From the NCBI RefSeq assembly GCF_002831565.1, contig NZ_CP025096.1:930001-994000 (forward strand): a stretch of DNA of 64,000 bases. The letters run 5' to 3'. Within the stretch, counting starts at the first letter, position 1. Every line of letters begins with the position of its first letter. The DNA is from Spirosoma pollinicola. GTDB taxonomy: Bacteria > Bacteroidota > Bacteroidia > Cytophagales > Spirosomataceae. Both the position numbers and the translations under genes were made by a program. Shown one piece after another: positions 25,805-35,604 of this stretch. The notes beneath the pieces are model-generated. The model saw only the letters and a list, made by a program, of their open reading frames with translations. It made no database searches and had not been told where the DNA came from.

Positions 25805-27670
25805 ATGGCCGCTATGGATCTTGTTTCTGAAGGTTTCACCCGAGAGCGGGTAAAAACCCGGATGCTACGCCGGGCAGCCGACCTATGGGGGTATGCCGAA
25901 ACGGACCTGGATAGTTTCGACCCACTTGTGGCCTTACTGATCGAAGCCTGTTCAGTTGAGTTCGAGCGCGTTTCGGTCGAAATTGGCAATACCCAGGCGC
26001 GTTTACTTGATCGGCTGGCGCAGGTACTGCATCCCGAACCCGATGTGGCCCGACCCGCCTTTGGCATTGCTCAGGTGCGACCCGTTGAGCCACGCATCAG
26101 CCTGTCTACCACCACCCAACTGTGCTACAAACGAGCCGCGACCAATCGTGCAGATCAGGCTAATGCGACAGAAACCTACTTTTCGCCCGTAGGCACGTAT
26201 TCGGTCATTGATGGAGCCGTCCGGTATATGGCGACCACCGATACCTTATACCGCATCGATGAAGCGACTCAAAAAATTCCAATAGCACAGCGTCAGGGTA
26301 CACCTGCCGTTTTGCCTTACCAATCTATTTGGCTGGGACTTGACCTGAACGAGAGCCTGACATCGCTGGAAGGGGTGTCGTTCTTTTTTGACTGGCCCAC
26401 CGAAGCTACTCAGGTCGATTCGCACTCGTTGTTGGCACAAAGCCGATGGTTTCTGGCCGGACAGGAACTTCAGATTCGAGCAGGATTGCCAGTTATGACC
26501 GCGCCCCAACCGGCCAGATCACCCCTGGAAAGCGCGTTCGACAGTCTAAACAAGGTGGAACAACAGGCGATATTAACTTATGAATCCCATTTTATCACGA
26601 TCGAAACTGCCCCAACGTTTAAGTCGTCGGGCCTGCAACGGCAGGCTTATCCGGAACCCGTTGGCCAGTGGTTTGCCGAGCGGGATTTACGGGCAATTCG
26701 GGAGTCGCTCTGGTGGATCGAACTGCGGTTTCCGCACACGGTTAGCTCACAGGTATTGGCAGGTATAAGCGTCGGTATGAACTGTTTTCCGGTCGTGAAC
26801 CGGCGGCTCCATCGCATAACGTACAGGCTCCAGCAAAACCTCAACATCATACCCCTCGAAACTGAACGGTGCTTTTTGGCCATGCGGGACGTTCGAACCA
26901 GTCAGAACCGCCAGCTTACGTCTATTCCGCTCGGTAACGTATCGGATATGACCACCGACACCTATACCGTACAGTACGGAGTCAGCCGCTTCGACGACCG
27001 GGATGCCCGCCAAACGCTTATCAACCTCCAGGATTTGCTGCACGATGAAAGCGCATCCTTCGCGGCTCTGGGTGAGGATTTTCTAACCTCCGTGATTCGG
27101 GAATTAAACCAGGCACTGGCCCGGCTCGAAGCTAAAGTCGATCAGAAAACGCGTAACCGTGATACCATTCCATACCTCATTATTAAGCCTAAACAAGCTG
27201 GAGACACAGTTTTCATCGAGTACTGGACGTGCGATGGTGAAGCCGCCAATCGATTACCCACCGGCAGCAGGCTCACACCTTATTCCGATAATTCACTTCG
27301 CAAAGACGCCGGTTTCCTGATGACAACAACCAACGGCGGGCGCGAACGACTGAAAGAGTCCGAGAAAATAACGCAGTATAAACGGGCTCTACTGACCCGT
27401 AATCGAATCGTTACGCTGGAGGATGTGCGAGCGGTGTGCCTGGCCGAATTGGGTTCACACCTTCGGTCGGTGCAGGTTGAACGCACATTTCGGGTAGACC
27501 CACAACCGCAGAACGGGTTTCAACGATGCATTCGGGTAAGTCTTGAACCATCCGCAACGAGTCCATACGCAGCAGCCGACTGGCAGCAGCAGGTTCGCCT
27601 GTTACAGGTCACTCTGGACGCGCAGTCGGTGGCGGCACTCCCCTATCAAATCGTCGTCAACTCTATTTAA
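25805..27670 (+). CDS. tssF: T6SS baseplate protein TssF
   Basis: A 621-residue TssF/VasA-type wedge protein. The N-terminus (ERVKTRMLRRAADLWGYAETDLDSFDPLVALLIEACSVEFERV) resembles the start of TssF, followed by LDRLAQVLHPEPDVARPAFGIAQVRP, which is the conserved TssF motif near residue 75. The C-terminus contains LLTRNRIVTLEDVRAVCLAELGS, similar to phage gp6-like baseplate proteins. It forms a complex with TssG and TssE. Spacing to both neighbours is under 20 bp. Confidence 0.82.
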   Translation: MAAMDLVSEGFTRERVKTRMLRRAADLWGYAETDLDSFDPLVALLIEACSVEFERVSVEIGNTQARLLDRLAQVLHPEPDVARPAFGIAQVRPVEPRISLSTTTQLCYKRAATNRADQANATETYFSPVGTYSVIDGAVRYMATTDTLYRIDEATQKIPIAQRQGTPAVLPYQSIWLGLDLNESLTSLEGVSFFFDWPTEATQVDSHSLLAQSRWFLAGQELQIRAGLPVMTAPQPARSPLESAFDSLNKVEQQAILTYESHFITIETAPTFKSSGLQRQAYPEPVGQWFAERDLRAIRESLWWIELRFPHTVSSQVLAGISVGMNCFPVVNRRLHRITYRLQQNLNIIPLETERCFLAMRDVRTSQNRQLTSIPLGNVSDMTTDTYTVQYGVSRFDDRDARQTLINLQDLLHDESASFAALGEDFLTSVIRELNQALARLEAKVDQKTRNRDTIPYLIIKPKQAGDTVFIEYWTCDGEAANRLPTGSRLTPYSDNSLRKDAGFLMTTTNGGRERLKESEKITQYKRALLTRNRIVTLEDVRAVCLAELGSHLRSVQVERTFRVDPQPQNGFQRCIRVSLEPSATSPYAAADWQQQVRLLQVTLDAQSVAALPYQIVVNSI

Positions 27671-27684
27671 CCTGAATCAAACGC

Positions 27685-28638
27685 ATGGAATCGCTGACTG
27701 CTTACGCAAATTATCTGAATCACCTACCGTTCGACTTGAGGGCCGAGGTGGTTGTGACCGATATGCTCGAAGATGGCATTTCGCCGGATGACTTAATTAT
27801 AAACCCGTTAGGGTCTTTCAATCGGGCATTTGGACGGGATATCAGCCGTGTTGCGTGGGTAGATGGGCAAACCAGGTTGCAGCGGTGGCTACAGATCGAC
27901 CTCAATCGAACTGGCTTGTATGACCTCTTGCCGGAGGGTGTTTTTCATCAGCCAACGTCCAATGACGCGTCGGTTTCGAAAGAATCCATCCTGCACGAAA
28001 TGGCGATTCAACGCGAGCGGGAGCAGGCAGCACGGCGGTTTTTTCTACCGATCGAACAGGAGTTTTTTCGGCATCGGATTCAAATTGAGCAGACGCAACG
28101 TACGTTCCTGTTCGGCAATGATACGCTGCTCCCCGATAACGATCTTCTGGGCTGGTTCTGGAATTTGCCGGATTTTCTGACCCCATTACAGATAAAACGC
28201 CTGATGTACCTGTTGCCTGAAATTTACCGGATGACGGGTGACCTGATTATGGCAGAGGCCTGTTTTGGGCAACTGGTTGATGACCGGGTGACCTTAACGG
28301 TCGAGTCACCGGAAAGTGAGCTGGTTCATTCCAATAAATCCGGGGCGTATTCGCCTAAACTGGGCCAGTGGCAATTGGGGGCCGATTCGGTGCTCGATGG
28401 CTGGGTAAACGATGGCGAACCGGGCAGTAAACTAACGGTACACATCGTTCAGGTGGACCGGCTAACCAATTATCTGCCGGGTGGACATGGGCTTCAGCTC
28501 CTTCATTGGCTCGCAGGCTATTTAATTCCGTTGACGACAAGCTTCCGTATAGAACTGGATACGTCGGCACTTGAAGACACATTTTTGCTCACCAGCGATG
28601 CCGTGTACGGCCAACTGGATTACACAACATGCATATGA
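27685..28638 (+). CDS. tssG: T6SS baseplate protein TssG-like
   Basis: A 317-residue protein between tssF and tssK, the usual place of tssG in subtype iii clusters. Sequence is weakly conserved in this family. I can see the helical N-terminal half, a gp53-like core (RLMYLLPEIYRMTGDLIMAEACFGQLVDDRVTL) and a beta-rich end. The call rests mainly on synteny and size. Its last codons overlap the tssK start as ATGA, implying coupled translation. Confidence 0.62.
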   Translation: MESLTAYANYLNHLPFDLRAEVVVTDMLEDGISPDDLIINPLGSFNRAFGRDISRVAWVDGQTRLQRWLQIDLNRTGLYDLLPEGVFHQPTSNDASVSKESILHEMAIQREREQAARRFFLPIEQEFFRHRIQIEQTQRTFLFGNDTLLPDNDLLGWFWNLPDFLTPLQIKRLMYLLPEIYRMTGDLIMAEACFGQLVDDRVTLTVESPESELVHSNKSGAYSPKLGQWQLGADSVLDGWVNDGEPGSKLTVHIVQVDRLTNYLPGGHGLQLLHWLAGYLIPLTTSFRIELDTSALEDTFLLTSDAVYGQLDYTTCI

Positions 28639-29813
28639 CTGACCGCTCAGCAACCATGAATATACCTCAGCTCACCTATCCGCCTGTCAACTGGATTGAT
28701 GGCATGAAAATCGCCCGGCGGCACTTTACCGAGTGGGAAAACTTTATGCATGACCAACTTCGGGATAGTAATGCACTCGGCCTGTCGCGGTTTCGGTATG
28801 GAATCCTCCCCGCTGAAAATGCACTCGACCTGCAAATTCAATGCGACTTTAACCAGCAGATTCGGGTGCAGTTACGGAGTTGCCGGGCCATTAGCCCACA
28901 TGGAGCCCGTATAGAGGTTAACACCGGCACCGATTCGCTGACCTGTACAACCTCGTTTTCGGCTCTGGCCGAAACGTATGGGCTGCAAACCGGCAAACCG
29001 CAAACGTTTGACGTTGTGCTGACGGTCAACCCGTTCACCCGGATACCATCCGGCGAACCCATCCTGACCGAAACGCCCCCACGCCACCCCCACTCCCGCC
29101 CCGACTACCGGCTCGATGTGGTACCATCGGTTCAGATACGTCCGGGTGAACTCAGCTACCAGCTGATTGTGGGTCGGGTTCGATACGGCAACGGTGAGGT
29201 GCAGACCGATCCTGATTACCTGCCCGCCTGTACATCAATTCATAGCCTGCCCAGGCTTCAGCAATGGCATCAGCAGTTCGGCAAGCACCTGGAATCGCTG
29301 GAGACAAACGCCTACAAAATTTTACAGCGAACAAAGGAAAGAGACCTGAAAAATTCGCTCCAGAGCAGTACACTCCTCATGGCCGAACGGATGGCGTTTA
29401 TCCTGGGCGACATTAGTACGCGCTACAGCTGGATCATTCCCTACGAACCTCCCATACAAATGGCGGAGGCTTTACTAAGACCCATTCAGGCCATTCGGGT
29501 AGTGATGACCATGCTTAGCGGTCGCGAACGGGAAGAGTTCATTGGTTACATCAGCGAGTGGGCTGACTTGACACCGGGGGCGCTGGAAGCCCAGCTAAAT
29601 ACGACCCTGCAACTTCCATACGAACACACCGAACTGGCCACCTTACTAGCTGAACTGGACACGTTCTACCGGACGTTGTCGAACGTTTTTTACAAACTGG
29701 CCCAGCTCGATTTCATTGGCAAGCGCAAGGGTCAGAACGTATTTATCATTGAACATGAGGTAAAAGAAACGCCCCCCGATAAACCACGTTCGCGCTGGAG
29801 TCCATTGGGTTAA
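28635..29813 (+). CDS. tssK: T6SS baseplate-membrane connector TssK
   Basis: A 392-residue protein resembling TssK/VasE: an N-terminal shell domain beginning PQLTYPPVNWIDGMKIARRHFTEWENFMHDQLRD, the conserved YGILP motif, and a C-terminal helical neck and head. TssK trimers tie the baseplate wedges to the membrane complex. I chose the ATG at 28635 (ATGA overlap with tssG); one codon pair upstream (28629) or MNIPQ (28656) are alternatives. Confidence 0.8.
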   Translation: MTDRSATMNIPQLTYPPVNWIDGMKIARRHFTEWENFMHDQLRDSNALGLSRFRYGILPAENALDLQIQCDFNQQIRVQLRSCRAISPHGARIEVNTGTDSLTCTTSFSALAETYGLQTGKPQTFDVVLTVNPFTRIPSGEPILTETPPRHPHSRPDYRLDVVPSVQIRPGELSYQLIVGRVRYGNGEVQTDPDYLPACTSIHSLPRLQQWHQQFGKHLESLETNAYKILQRTKERDLKNSLQSSTLLMAERMAFILGDISTRYSWIIPYEPPIQMAEALLRPIQAIRVVMTMLSGREREEFIGYISEWADLTPGALEAQLNTTLQLPYEHTELATLLAELDTFYRTLSNVFYKLAQLDFIGKRKGQNVFIIEHEVKETPPDKPRSRWSPLG

Positions 29814-29863
29814 CAAAATGGCTGAAACCCTGTAATCACCTCTTTAAACCGATCAATTTACGC

Positions 29864-30796
29864 ATGGAACCGCTTAACAAACCCGAACGACAACAGGCCG
29901 TGAGCCGATTTCTAGGCGTTTATTGCCTATCGCTCAGTCTGCCCCTACTGGCTGTTTACTTCTTATTCAGTGCGCCCAACTATGTGCTGAAGCAGGAAAA
30001 TGCCCGGCTCAACGAAACCCTGACCGAGCAAACCCAGAAATTGATGCGGCCTATGACGGGTGTGACGGCGAATCTTAAAACCCTGCAAACCACCGATCAA
30101 GCTTATCTAAAAGCAACTGACATTGAAAAAGGAAGCCTGAAAACACAACTCTCCGGTTTGGAAAGTGGACTTCAGCAGCAAGTAAATGGCTTTAAAGCGG
30201 ACACCAGCCAGTTGCAACCCATCAACAAAAAACTATCGCACGATATTATCGACGCCTACGATGCCGTATTAACCTACCGCAACAGTATAAGCTACCTGCG
30301 CGAACTCCTTGAAAAAGAAGGCATTGACGCCAGCCAAGCCGACAAGCTGACGGCGGCACTCACACAGGCCCGCCAGGAAAATGAAATGCTTAAGATACTG
30401 GCCGCTAAAACGGCAACAGCACCGGCAGCTGCTCCAGCCCCATCGGGAGGGGGTGGCGGAGGGCCAACCTATTTGCCACAGTATCAGGAGTGCTCAACCA
30501 AGTTAACCACTGCTCAGGCACGCATAACCCAGCTTCAGGATCAGCTAAAAGCGGCTGGTAGTGTTCCCGCAGCCCCCGCTACGGCACCCACGGTTTCCGG
30601 CGTTTCGCGGGCCGATGTGGAGATGGATATCGTTGAGCGTTGCGAGAAAAAAGCCGATGCCACCAATAAACCGCCCCTCTGGCGACGACCGCTCTACGAA
30701 TTTGCGGTGGAAACACTCGAAAAAAATTCCCGTCCGGATGCCAAACAACGCATGGCTTCGATCAATGACAAACTGCGCCGTTTAGGCTCTGACTAA
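29864..30796 (+). CDS. TssO-like single-pass membrane protein with coiled coil
   Basis: A 310-residue protein with one membrane helix (residues about 18-38, FLGVYCLSLSLPLLAVYFLF), then a long coiled-coil region, a low-complexity Ala/Pro/Gly linker (TAPAAAPAPSGGGGGG), another coiled coil and a small helical C-terminal domain. The position after tssK and the topology fit TssO, one of the membrane proteins specific to T6SSiii, which lack TssJ/L/M. It is longer than TssO as I remember it, so it could instead be a different inner-membrane component. Function is inferred from context. Confidence 0.55.
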   Translation: MEPLNKPERQQAVSRFLGVYCLSLSLPLLAVYFLFSAPNYVLKQENARLNETLTEQTQKLMRPMTGVTANLKTLQTTDQAYLKATDIEKGSLKTQLSGLESGLQQQVNGFKADTSQLQPINKKLSHDIIDAYDAVLTYRNSISYLRELLEKEGIDASQADKLTAALTQARQENEMLKILAAKTATAPAAAPAPSGGGGGGPTYLPQYQECSTKLTTAQARITQLQDQLKAAGSVPAAPATAPTVSGVSRADVEMDIVERCEKKADATNKPPLWRRPLYEFAVETLEKNSRPDAKQRMASINDKLRRLGSD

Positions 30797-30817
30797 ATTT
30801 TTTAATCCCTGATTCCG

Positions 30818-33337
30818 ATGGCCTACACTGAAGACGTTAAACGGGCAATTCAGATTGCCCAGTCACTCTCCAAAGAATATCAGAATGAACTATTTACCCC
30901 GGCGCACCTGCTCATGGGCCTGTTGCACAACGAGGTTGGAATGGCCTCATGGCTGGCAGTGATCGGGCAGGATGTCCCCTATCTGCGCGAGTGGGCCGAG
31001 GTGCGGCTGGAAGCCAGCCCGAAATCCAGCCGGTTGTCGCCAAATCCACCGGGCAACGAGCAGGTAAAAAAGGCAATGGAACTTGCCGACCTGGTAGCCA
31101 TGCAACTGGGCAAGTCCCAAACTGACCTCGTTTGTGTGCTGATTGGTCTGCTCAAACCCGACGTCGCGTTCAGTGCCGAGCAACTGCGGAGTTTACCCCT
31201 CACCCAAACCGAACTGATGCAGGCAGCGCTGGCGGATACCGATCTGGAAACAGCCGTTGCGCCCGACTTTAAAGAGAACGGCCAGCGAACGACCAGCCCG
31301 ACAGCCGCACAGGGACAGGCGTTGCTGCGCTATTGCGTTGACAAAACGTCGATGGCTGCCGAAGGACGACTGGACCCCATTCTGGGCCGCGACCGGGAGG
31401 TGCGGATGATGACCGAAACGCTGGGGCGCCGAACAAAGCCGAACGTCATTCTTGTGGGTGAACCGGGCGTTGGCAAAACAGCCTTGGCCGATGGCTTTGC
31501 GCTCAATATTGTGGCCGGACAAGTGCCTGACCACCTGAAAAACGCTCGTCTGCTGGAGCTGGATTTGGGAGCGCTGGTTGCCGGGGCATCCTACAAAGGT
31601 GAGGTCGAAGATCGGCTGAAAAGCATTTTAAAAGAGCTAAAACAGGATGCTAAAATCATTCTGTTCATTGACGAAATTCACCAGCTTTTAGATAGCCGGG
31701 GTCCACTCGGTACCGGCGTTGCCAACCTCCTAAAGCCCGAACTGGCAAAGGGGAATCTGACCGTTATTGGCGCAACGACGCTGGATGAATACCGTAAATA
31801 CGTTGAAACAGACGAAGCCTTCAGCCGTCGGTTCGATGTATTACGCGTAGAGGAGCCGGACGTAGAGACCGCCATTCGGATGATTCAGCGGCTGGTGCCT
31901 TTTTACGAGAAACACCACCAGCTTAGTGTTGGCCCCGATGCCGTTTCCGAAGCCGTTATACTGGCCAAACGATATAGCCGCAACCGCCGGTTACCCGATG
32001 CCGCTATCGACCTGCTCGACCGTACATTATCGGCGGTGCGGATGATCAGCGAACGAACGCCCGCCGAGGTCGCTCAATTGACGCTACAGCTTGACCAGTT
32101 AACCGCCAATGCAAACGGTGTGGATAGCCTGCGCGACCTGCGCTATCTGCATCAGGAACTGGAAAATAAAATCAGCCCGATTCTACTGGCCAATCTGGCC
32201 GCAGATACAGCGACAGAAGACGAACCCATAACCGATCCGTTCGTTTCGACACTGGCCCTGACCGACCATATTGGGCAAACGCTGACTCGTCTGACAGCCC
32301 TGAACGCAACGGCCAAAACCAGCGTAGATCGACACGATGTAGCCGCCGTCATCTCACACAAAACGGGGATTCCGCTGGGAAAAATCCAGAGCCAGGAGCG
32401 TGATAAACTACTGGCAATGAATGAAATTCTGAAGCACCGTGTCATTGGCCAGGATCATGCCGTGAAGGCCGTTGCCGACGCCATCCTGGAAGCCCGCTCC
32501 GGGCTGACAAAGGCGGGACAGCCAATTGGATCGTTCTTCCTGCTCGGCCCAACCGGAACCGGAAAAACGGAACTGGCCAAATCTCTAGCCGATTTTCTGT
32601 TCAACGATGAGTCGTTTCTGATTCGGTTCGACATGTCGGAGTTTAAAGAAGAGCACTCGGCGGCTTTGCTCTATGGTGCCCCTCCGGGCTACATAGGCTA
32701 CGAAGAAGGGGGTCTGCTGGTTAATAAAATCCGCGAAAAACCGTACTCGGTCGTGCTCTTTGATGAGATCGAAAAAGCCCATCCGTCGGTATTCGACATC
32801 TTCCTGCAAATTCTCGATGAAGGTCGTCTGCACGACCGTCTGGGCAAAGAAGGCGACTTTTCGGATGCCGTGGTGCTATTCACCTCTAACATTGGCAGTC
32901 AGTTGGTTATCGAGCGATTTGGCGAGGGGCAGGTTCCAACCACAGCCGAATTGATGGAGTCGATGAGTCGCCACTTCCGGCCCGAATTCTTGGCCCGACT
33001 GACGGAGATTGTGCCGTTTGCGCCCATTTCGGAGGAGAATGCCGTGCGCATTTTTGAGCTGCATCTGCGCGGCCTCACCGATCAGCTACACAAACAGGGA
33101 ATTACCCTCGACCTCACTCCCGAAGCTCGTCGGCATTTGGCCCTCTCAGGATTCACACCCCAGTATGGTGCCAGACAACTGAAAGGTGTGATTCGAAACC
33201 AGCTCCGGCGGCCAATTTCCCGGATGATCGTGGCGGGCGACGTGGGCAAGGGGTCTGTGGTAACGGTAGACCTGACCGACGAACAGACCTTGACGTGGAC
33301 GTGTCAGAATCAGGAGGTACAACTACAACCAGCCTGA
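30818..33337 (+). CDS. tssH: T6SS AAA+ ATPase ClpV/TssH
   Basis: An 839-residue Clp/HSP100 ATPase that disassembles the contracted sheath. It has the N-terminal Clp repeat domain (about 1-150), the first AAA domain with Walker A GEPGVGKT (near 214-221) and Walker B ILFIDEIH, a middle domain, and a second AAA domain with GPTGTGKTE (near 576-584), VLFDEIEKAHPSVFDIFLQILDEG and the C-terminal ClpB D2-small domain. Context in a T6SS operon assigns it to ClpV rather than ClpB or ClpC. It ends 5 bp before the first putative effector gene. Confidence 0.92.
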   Translation: MAYTEDVKRAIQIAQSLSKEYQNELFTPAHLLMGLLHNEVGMASWLAVIGQDVPYLREWAEVRLEASPKSSRLSPNPPGNEQVKKAMELADLVAMQLGKSQTDLVCVLIGLLKPDVAFSAEQLRSLPLTQTELMQAALADTDLETAVAPDFKENGQRTTSPTAAQGQALLRYCVDKTSMAAEGRLDPILGRDREVRMMTETLGRRTKPNVILVGEPGVGKTALADGFALNIVAGQVPDHLKNARLLELDLGALVAGASYKGEVEDRLKSILKELKQDAKIILFIDEIHQLLDSRGPLGTGVANLLKPELAKGNLTVIGATTLDEYRKYVETDEAFSRRFDVLRVEEPDVETAIRMIQRLVPFYEKHHQLSVGPDAVSEAVILAKRYSRNRRLPDAAIDLLDRTLSAVRMISERTPAEVAQLTLQLDQLTANANGVDSLRDLRYLHQELENKISPILLANLAADTATEDEPITDPFVSTLALTDHIGQTLTRLTALNATAKTSVDRHDVAAVISHKTGIPLGKIQSQERDKLLAMNEILKHRVIGQDHAVKAVADAILEARSGLTKAGQPIGSFFLLGPTGTGKTELAKSLADFLFNDESFLIRFDMSEFKEEHSAALLYGAPPGYIGYEEGGLLVNKIREKPYSVVLFDEIEKAHPSVFDIFLQILDEGRLHDRLGKEGDFSDAVVLFTSNIGSQLVIERFGEGQVPTTAELMESMSRHFRPEFLARLTEIVPFAPISEENAVRIFELHLRGLTDQLHKQGITLDLTPEARRHLALSGFTPQYGARQLKGVIRNQLRRPISRMIVAGDVGKGSVVTVDLTDEQTLTWTCQNQEVQLQPA

Positions 33338-33342
33338 CAGTC

Positions 33343-33867
33343 ATGGCAATGGTACACCTATATGACAATACACCCTCCACGCGGTTCGGTATCGACAATT
33401 CGGTTGCCAGCGGTGCCAATGCCCGCAGCGAAGACCGGATCAAGAAACCGGTAATCAATGTCAACGAGATGCGGCAGGCGCTCGACGACCTGTTAAGAAC
33501 AAATACCAGTGTCGAGCAGCTACTGATAGAAACGCACGGGGGACCGGGGAAAATTGGGATTGGCGTCGATGTAATTGACCACACCTTCGTGAATTCATGG
33601 TTCGGTGATCGGGGTTACGAGCGACTGTTTGCCAGCAGTGCCCGCATTCTCTTCAACGGCTGCAACGTGGCCGAAGGCGCGAACGGCTGGCGGTTTCTGG
33701 AAGCGTTTGGCACCGTCTTTCTGAAGCTAAACGGCGGACAGGTAACGGGTTGGACCTCAGGTGGGTCATCTAACCCGTTCAATGGGCATGTTGTCCATTT
33801 ATGGGGTGACGTTCGCAGCGTGTTTTTCGCACCCGGCGGCACAATTCTCGAACGATTTGAACAATAA
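33343..33867 (+). CDS. DUF4347-like putative T6SS effector with His-Cys dyad (1)
   Basis: A 174-residue protein without signal peptide. The core shows LLIETHGGPGKIGIG and ILFNGCNVAEGANGWRFLEAFG, then a GWTSGGSS segment. This is the arrangement of DUF4347 and broadly of clan CD Cys peptidases (caspase/C80 type), in which His65 (H-G) and Cys107 (G-C after a beta strand) would form the catalytic dyad. I infer a protease-like role; no member here is proven to be one. The position between clpV and PAAR/tssB suggests a T6SS cargo. The start MAMVHLYDN was chosen because it follows the tssH stop. A paralogue lies at 36469. Confidence 0.7.
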   Translation: MAMVHLYDNTPSTRFGIDNSVASGANARSEDRIKKPVINVNEMRQALDDLLRTNTSVEQLLIETHGGPGKIGIGVDVIDHTFVNSWFGDRGYERLFASSARILFNGCNVAEGANGWRFLEAFGTVFLKLNGGQVTGWTSGGSSNPFNGHVVHLWGDVRSVFFAPGGTILERFEQ

Positions 33868-33973
33868 CCAATCAACGAAATGGAAGCCTGCACAGCGTGT
33901 ACAACTAGGCTGACCCCACAACTTGAATGCGCGATTAGTCAGCCAACTGATTAGTCAAAAAAAAAACAAAACC

Positions 33974-34522
33974 ATGGCAAAGCAAACAAAACCATCGTCT
34001 AACTGGGCGATTTCACCAAGTGCCTCATTAGGAAAAGGTAAAGGAAGTGTCGGTGCCGGTTATATCGCTTTAACACTATTTGATGTTGATTCCCAACTGT
34101 ATTTTTCGCTTGGCTTATTAGGCGCAAGTTTAGGAGGAGGAATACCTGCCGGTGCTACTGTATCAACATTTTCCCCCTCCTTTTTCACAACTCCAACCCC
34201 GATGTGGGCTCAGGACTTCGGAGGAAGACTTGTTAACATCTCCGGAGCCGAATTGTCGATCGGAGTGGGCGGTGGAATTACTTATCTGACGTTTCACAAC
34301 ATAAACCATGAGCCTTACTGGCTGGATATTGGTGGCGTTGAGGCAGGAATTGCTGGTGGGATTGCTACTGGTTTTTATGGAAGCATGGTCTATGAAAATG
34401 ATGGCTGGGAAAATAATGGCTGCCGTATCCAGCCCGACGGCGACCCTATGTGCGGGGGCAAATCACCATCCCCGCAGTACAGTACGCAAGATCAGAACAT
34501 GTCGACAATGTCCAGTCAATAA
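33974..34522 (+). CDS. Gly-rich hypothetical protein in T6SS effector island (1)
   Basis: A 182-residue protein with many Gly and small residues (GSVGAGYIALTLF, LGLLGASLGGGIPAGATVS, LSIGVGGGITYLTF, IGGVEAGIAGGIATGFYG) and short hydrophobic stretches, suggesting strands or membrane-inserting hairpins. I do not recognise a family. Its C-terminal tail is polar and disordered. It resembles the gene at 38996 in composition and in the order FSG/SGAEL-type then GVGG then IGG blocks, so the two may be paralogues. The start MAKQTKPSSNW follows an A-rich leader. A pore-forming effector or barrel-like protein is possible but unproven. Confidence 0.6.
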   Translation: MAKQTKPSSNWAISPSASLGKGKGSVGAGYIALTLFDVDSQLYFSLGLLGASLGGGIPAGATVSTFSPSFFTTPTPMWAQDFGGRLVNISGAELSIGVGGGITYLTFHNINHEPYWLDIGGVEAGIAGGIATGFYGSMVYENDGWENNGCRIQPDGDPMCGGKSPSPQYSTQDQNMSTMSSQ

Positions 34523-34528
34523 AGGTGT

Positions 34529-34569
34529 GAATGTGAAGTACCGACCGTCCCGGTTGGTACTTCACATTC
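34529..34569. terminator. Stem-loop between Gly-rich and metzincin genes
   Basis: 18-bp stem (34529-34546 with 34552-34569), one G-U pair, 5-nt loop. It begins just after the Gly-rich gene's stop and has no long U-run. It may be a partial terminator or an mRNA stability element inside the island. Confidence 0.55.
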
Positions 34570-34608
34570 GAGACCAGTAGGTAGCTGTATTCTAAATCAG
34601 AAAAATCA

Positions 34609-35562
34609 ATGAATATTCTTTTTTCGCAACGCAGTAGCCGGTGGGATTCACTGCTGTTCCCGATAGAGGACAATCGGTTTGAGCTGACCCTTCAGTTTAG
34701 GGTACGCCTGATCCGGATTGAGCCAACCAGCCATTTTATGGACCCCGGTACCTATATGAATGGCGATGGTTTTTTGCGATATCTGGATGGTCATCGAACG
34801 ATTAAGCTGGAATCGTGGGCCGATCTGGAATGGGAAACCTACAAGCGGGACTTCAAGAGCGTTATCGAGCGCAATTGGGGCGACCGGTTTGTGCTCATAC
34901 CTAATAAACCCTGGTACACGCCCCGCGCGGGCAGTGCACCAATACCTGCGCCGATAAAGTGCAGCATAGCTATTCAGGTCGTGGATTTCGCGGATCAGAA
35001 CCCTCATTTTAAGTTTCGCTGTATCCACTTTCATCCCGATATCCAGCAGAGCAACTTCCAGTCATACGCCAGCTGGTATTATGGTTTAGGCATCATTACG
35101 CACGAAGACCTCCAGTTTTACTGGAGGTTAAAAGCCACAAAAGTGGGGAAGCAGCAACACCAGGTCGAATTTGGGCAAATCCTTGTCCTTCATGAGTTTG
35201 GACATATTCTTGGGTTCGATCATGTTAATGGAGAGTCGAATGAGGATTGGGCCTATGGAGTAACGGTTGACCAGAAGGCAGATACGATGGGTATAGGCTA
35301 TCACTTTGCCAACCGACATGCCGAGCCTTGGGAGAGGACGCTTAAACGACATCTGGTTCGTGAAAATCGGTATGACAACACCGTAAAGTTTATCGGCCAG
35401 ACAAACGGCCCGCAGATTATTCCCTATTGGGACAACAACTGGGAGTTCACCCCTACCCCATCGGCTTCGGGAAGCAACCAACCTGTACCTATAGATGATG
35501 CTGTTCGCGGACCAGCAGGTGTGATTTGGGGGCATATGGCCAACAGGCCCATAACTGAGTAG
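34609..35562 (+). CDS. Metzincin-type zinc metalloprotease, putative T6SS effector
   Basis: A 317-residue protein without signal peptide. The zinc site HEFGHILGFDH is at residues 195-205 (ligands His195, His199 and His205; catalytic Glu196), the extended HExxHxxGxxH of metzincins, and ADTMGIGY (Met227) supplies the Met-turn. The N-terminal 190 residues form a beta/alpha domain with no recognised family. Being encoded next to PAAR and between T6SS structural genes, without its own export signal, it is most simply a T6SS effector that cleaves proteins in target cells or outside. No immunity gene is recognisable beside it. Confidence 0.8.
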   Translation: MNILFSQRSSRWDSLLFPIEDNRFELTLQFRVRLIRIEPTSHFMDPGTYMNGDGFLRYLDGHRTIKLESWADLEWETYKRDFKSVIERNWGDRFVLIPNKPWYTPRAGSAPIPAPIKCSIAIQVVDFADQNPHFKFRCIHFHPDIQQSNFQSYASWYYGLGIITHEDLQFYWRLKATKVGKQQHQVEFGQILVLHEFGHILGFDHVNGESNEDWAYGVTVDQKADTMGIGYHFANRHAEPWERTLKRHLVRENRYDNTVKFIGQTNGPQIIPYWDNNWEFTPTPSASGSNQPVPIDDAVRGPAGVIWGHMANRPITE

Positions 35563-35604
35563 CCTGAAAACAGTTAAAAAACTCACTTACAAACACTTAC
35601 AATT

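Noticed and set aside
33880-33954. 24-codon frame with a CxxC motif (MEACTACTTRLTPQ) between two island genes
   Set aside because: Too short to support without homologues; could be chance or a degraded gene end.
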